Below, piece after piece: positions 6,161 to 7,246 of a stretch of 7,246 nt of DNA. The stretch lies in the NCBI GenBank assembly GCA_027489295.1, contig JAIYAA010000316.1:1-7246 (forward strand), given 5' to 3'. Made by a program: the position numbers and the translations under genes. The notes beneath the pieces are model-generated. The model was not told where the DNA came from and ran no database searches. It saw only the letters and a list, made by a program, of their open reading frames with translations. Origin of the DNA: Sphingomonadales bacterium (GTDB taxonomy: Bacteria > Pseudomonadota > Alphaproteobacteria > Sphingomonadales > Sphingomonadaceae). Positions within the stretch are counted from its first letter, which is position 1. Each line of letters begins with the position of its first letter.

Positions 6161-6639
6161 CAGAAGCGTTCGCGGAAGGCGAAGTTTCCAATGGTGGCGG
6201 AGCAGACCGACTGGCAGACTTTGCAAACGGATTGGCATACCTTGCAGACCGACTGGCAAACCTGACTTTGCAGGCCGCCGCCCGGGATGACGATGCGCAC
6301 GCGGCCGCGGACCAATTCCTCTTCCTTCAAGTAGCGCGAGACGCCGATCGCTTCCTTGGAGCGCTCGCGCCGAACGCTCACCTTGGTTTCCGGCTTCAGC
6401 CACAGCATCACAGCGCCATCGGGCAGGCCTGCTTGCGTTACGCTTTCATGGTGGACGATGTCGTCTTCGGCAACTTCAACGCTCTCGCCAAGGTCCTCAA
6501 GCGAAGAATAGATCCTGACGAAGCCTTTCTTTTCGGCCGGTCCAACGTAACCTTTTAGAGTCGTGAGGTCGCTCGTGCGCCCTTCGTTCACCTTCTCGAG
6601 CAGCTTATGCCGCAGCAATTTATCCGTTGATTCGATCAT
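6154..6639 (-). CDS. Cys-heptad-repeat protein, putative substrate/precursor of the cassette
   Basis: This 161-residue protein starts at ATG 6639-6637. AGGAGAGG (complement of 6644-6651) lies four bases upstream; an in-frame GTG at 6660 would precede that site and is rejected. Residues 1-120 are charged and folded-looking, with a helical start (TDKLLRHKLLEKVNEG) and a beta-rich middle (GFVRIYSSLEDL, GAVMLWLKPETKV). There is no signal peptide and no cysteine in this part. After a GGG linker (120-122), residues 127-147 are three heptads, VCQSVCK, VCQSVCK, VCQSVCS. They contain all six cysteines (128, 132, 135, 139, 142, 146), followed by a short tail ending ERFWR. It is first in the operon, 39 bases before the cupin gene. 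A leader-plus-core architecture of a RiPP precursor fits, but a long folded leader is unusual. A Cys-rich metal- or redox-active protein is the alternative. No family is recognised. Confidence 0.75.
   Translation of the reverse strand: MIESTDKLLRHKLLEKVNEGRTSDLTTLKGYVGPAEKKGFVRIYSSLEDLGESVEVAEDDIVHHESVTQAGLPDGAVMLWLKPETKVSVRRERSKEAIGVSRYLKEEELVRGRVRIVIPGGGLQSQVCQSVCKVCQSVCKVCQSVCSATIGNFAFRERFWR
6199..6261 (-). repeat. Three tandem 21-bp repeats encoding VCQSVC(K/S)
   Basis: The three units encode the same heptapeptide, with only the last residue of the third unit differing. The middle unit differs from the first at several third-codon positions (GTA, CAA, TCC, GTT, AAA in place of GTT, CAG, TCG, GTC, AAG). 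The peptide is therefore conserved better than the DNA, which points to selection on the protein rather than fresh slippage. Confidence 0.9.
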
Positions 6640-6780
6640 ATCGCCTCTCCTAAAAACCACTTTTGCCAGTGCAACAGCACTAACATATGGTAATCAACTG
6701 TGCTCGGCCGAACTTTATTATGAAGAGCGACTCCGATTTTGACTGGAGAATACACTGCCCGACTTCATTACGAAATATTT
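6640..6780 (-). promoter_or_regulatory. Leader/promoter region of the four-gene cassette
   Basis: This AT-rich DNA directly upstream of the Cys-repeat gene contains its ribosome binding site (6644-6651). A small inverted repeat AGTGC-AACA-GCACT (6668-6681) lies about 30 bases before the ATG and could be an operator or mRNA 5' hairpin. CATAAT, resembling a -10 box, occurs near 6717-6722 on the minus strand, but I find no convincing -35 partner. A promoter is expected here because the next gene upstream is a separate transposase; the exact site is not determined. Confidence 0.35.
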
Positions 6781-7142
6781 TATTTTCCGTTCAGCGTGTA
6801 GGGCGAATTCACGGCGGTTGTGAGCAATGTCGAATTGAGCAAGGTTTGCGACTATGGAGAATAGGAATCTTCGATAGGGGAAGTTAGTTCGCCATGCGCG
6901 GTTCCATCAGCGTAGATGGGATCGCTCGGGCAAGGTGATGCCGCGCCTCGACTGGAACGCGATCAGCGCCTGACCCGCGGCACCAATCGCATGGACCGCA
7001 GGCCTGACGGCGGCTTTAATGGACTCGTTCGCCAGAAGCTGACTGACCGCAATCGCACGAGGTTCTGTCCCTGCGGGATGCCGGTTGTGCGAACGTGCAA
7101 CGTCAAGTTCCGGCACGAGCTGCCGTTTAGAGCGTTTTTCGA
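6781..7142. other. Gene-poor region between the cassette and the IS630-type element
   Basis: I find no supported gene. A minus-strand frame at 6907-7116 has some coding-like composition (ESIKAAVRPAVHAIGAAGQA) and might be a gene remnant, but it has no recognisable motif. TTTAGAGCGTTTTTCGATC at 7126-7144, beginning just after a TA, lies immediately beyond the transposase stop. It is plausibly the terminal repeat of the IS630-type element, whose members duplicate TA, but its partner end lies outside the window. Confidence 0.4.
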
Positions 7143-7246
7143 TCAGTCTGGGTCATATCCACATGAGCTGAAGTAGTTGGCACATTCGTCGCGCTGGAAG
7201 ATATCGACGAGCCTGCCGAGGAGGTCCCAGAGGCCGTTCACGGTCC
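7143..7246 (-). CDS. IS630-type transposase, C-terminal end (runs off the window)
   Basis: These are the last 34 codons of a minus-strand gene entering from the right edge and ending at TGA 7145-7143. The visible peptide reads TVNGLWDLLGRLVDIF and then DECANYFSSCGYDPD. This resembles the C-terminus of IS630-family (Tc1/mariner-like DDE) transposases, which typically ends in W..IG.LLD.F...EC.NYF...GY. The catalytic residues lie outside the window, so intactness cannot be judged. It transcribes towards the Cys-repeat cassette. Confidence 0.7.
   Translation of the reverse strand, partial: TVNGLWDLLGRLVDIFQRDECANYFSSCGYDPD

Noticed and set aside
6199..6261. Possible CRISPR or other non-coding repeat array
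   Set aside because: The units are adjacent with no spacers, are in frame with a gene, and differ mainly at synonymous sites.
6640..6660. GTG start seven codons before the Cys-repeat gene's ATG
   Set aside because: The AGGAGAGG ribosome binding site lies between this GTG and the ATG at 6639, so it serves the ATG.
6907..7116. 69-codon minus-strand frame with coding-like composition
   Set aside because: No ribosome binding site, no motif and short length; at most a remnant, so it is mentioned only in the intergenic entry.

Overview
The window looks like chromosomal or large-replicon DNA from a GC-rich alphaproteobacterium, most probably a sphingomonad. The clues are a PEP-CTERM protein whose anchor reads PEPTAWAMMIAGVGMAGG followed by a run of arginines (a typical sphingomonad form), a TadE/TadG-like pilus-assembly N-terminus, and two insertion sequences of families common in that group. 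This assignment is inferred from protein style, not from a marker gene.

Layout. (1) Positions 1-236, minus: start of a TadG-like protein that runs off the left edge. (2) Positions 237-772: a gene-free region that becomes AT-rich towards its right end. (3) Positions 773-1348, plus: an exported PEP-CTERM protein with its own ribosome binding site and a rho-independent terminator. (4) Positions 1868-3064: a complete IS3-family (IS407-type) element. It has 13-bp perfect terminal inverted repeats, a CATT target duplication and an A-AAA-AAC frameshift site joining orfA to orfB. Removing it restores a short open frame on the minus strand. (5) Positions 3138-6639, minus: a compact four-gene cassette, the main interest of the window. 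(6) Positions 6640-7142: leader and gene-poor DNA. (7) Positions 7143-7246, minus: the C-terminal end of an IS630-type transposase.

The cassette, in transcription order, encodes: a 161-residue protein whose only six cysteines lie in a C-terminal triple heptad repeat VCQSVCK-VCQSVCK-VCQSVCS; a 345-residue protein with a cysteine-dioxygenase-like cupin core; a 233-residue protein with a GRDP-like (DUF1399-type) DxVWH...Y..FC segment; and a 414-residue JmjC-type Fe(II)/2-oxoglutarate oxygenase. The last three genes overlap by ATGA, so they are translationally coupled. All three end in a similar C-terminal module of roughly 60-75 residues built around a (E/V)(I/L)PG...EE motif. My interpretation is that the first gene encodes a ribosomally made substrate, either RiPP-like or a metal-binding Cys-helix protein. 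The three downstream proteins would dock through their common module and oxidise or otherwise modify it. I do not recognise this combination as a named system. The substrate/enzyme relationship is inferred from gene order and motifs only. Insertion sequences lie on both sides of the cassette, which fits an accessory, mobile or rearranged locus.
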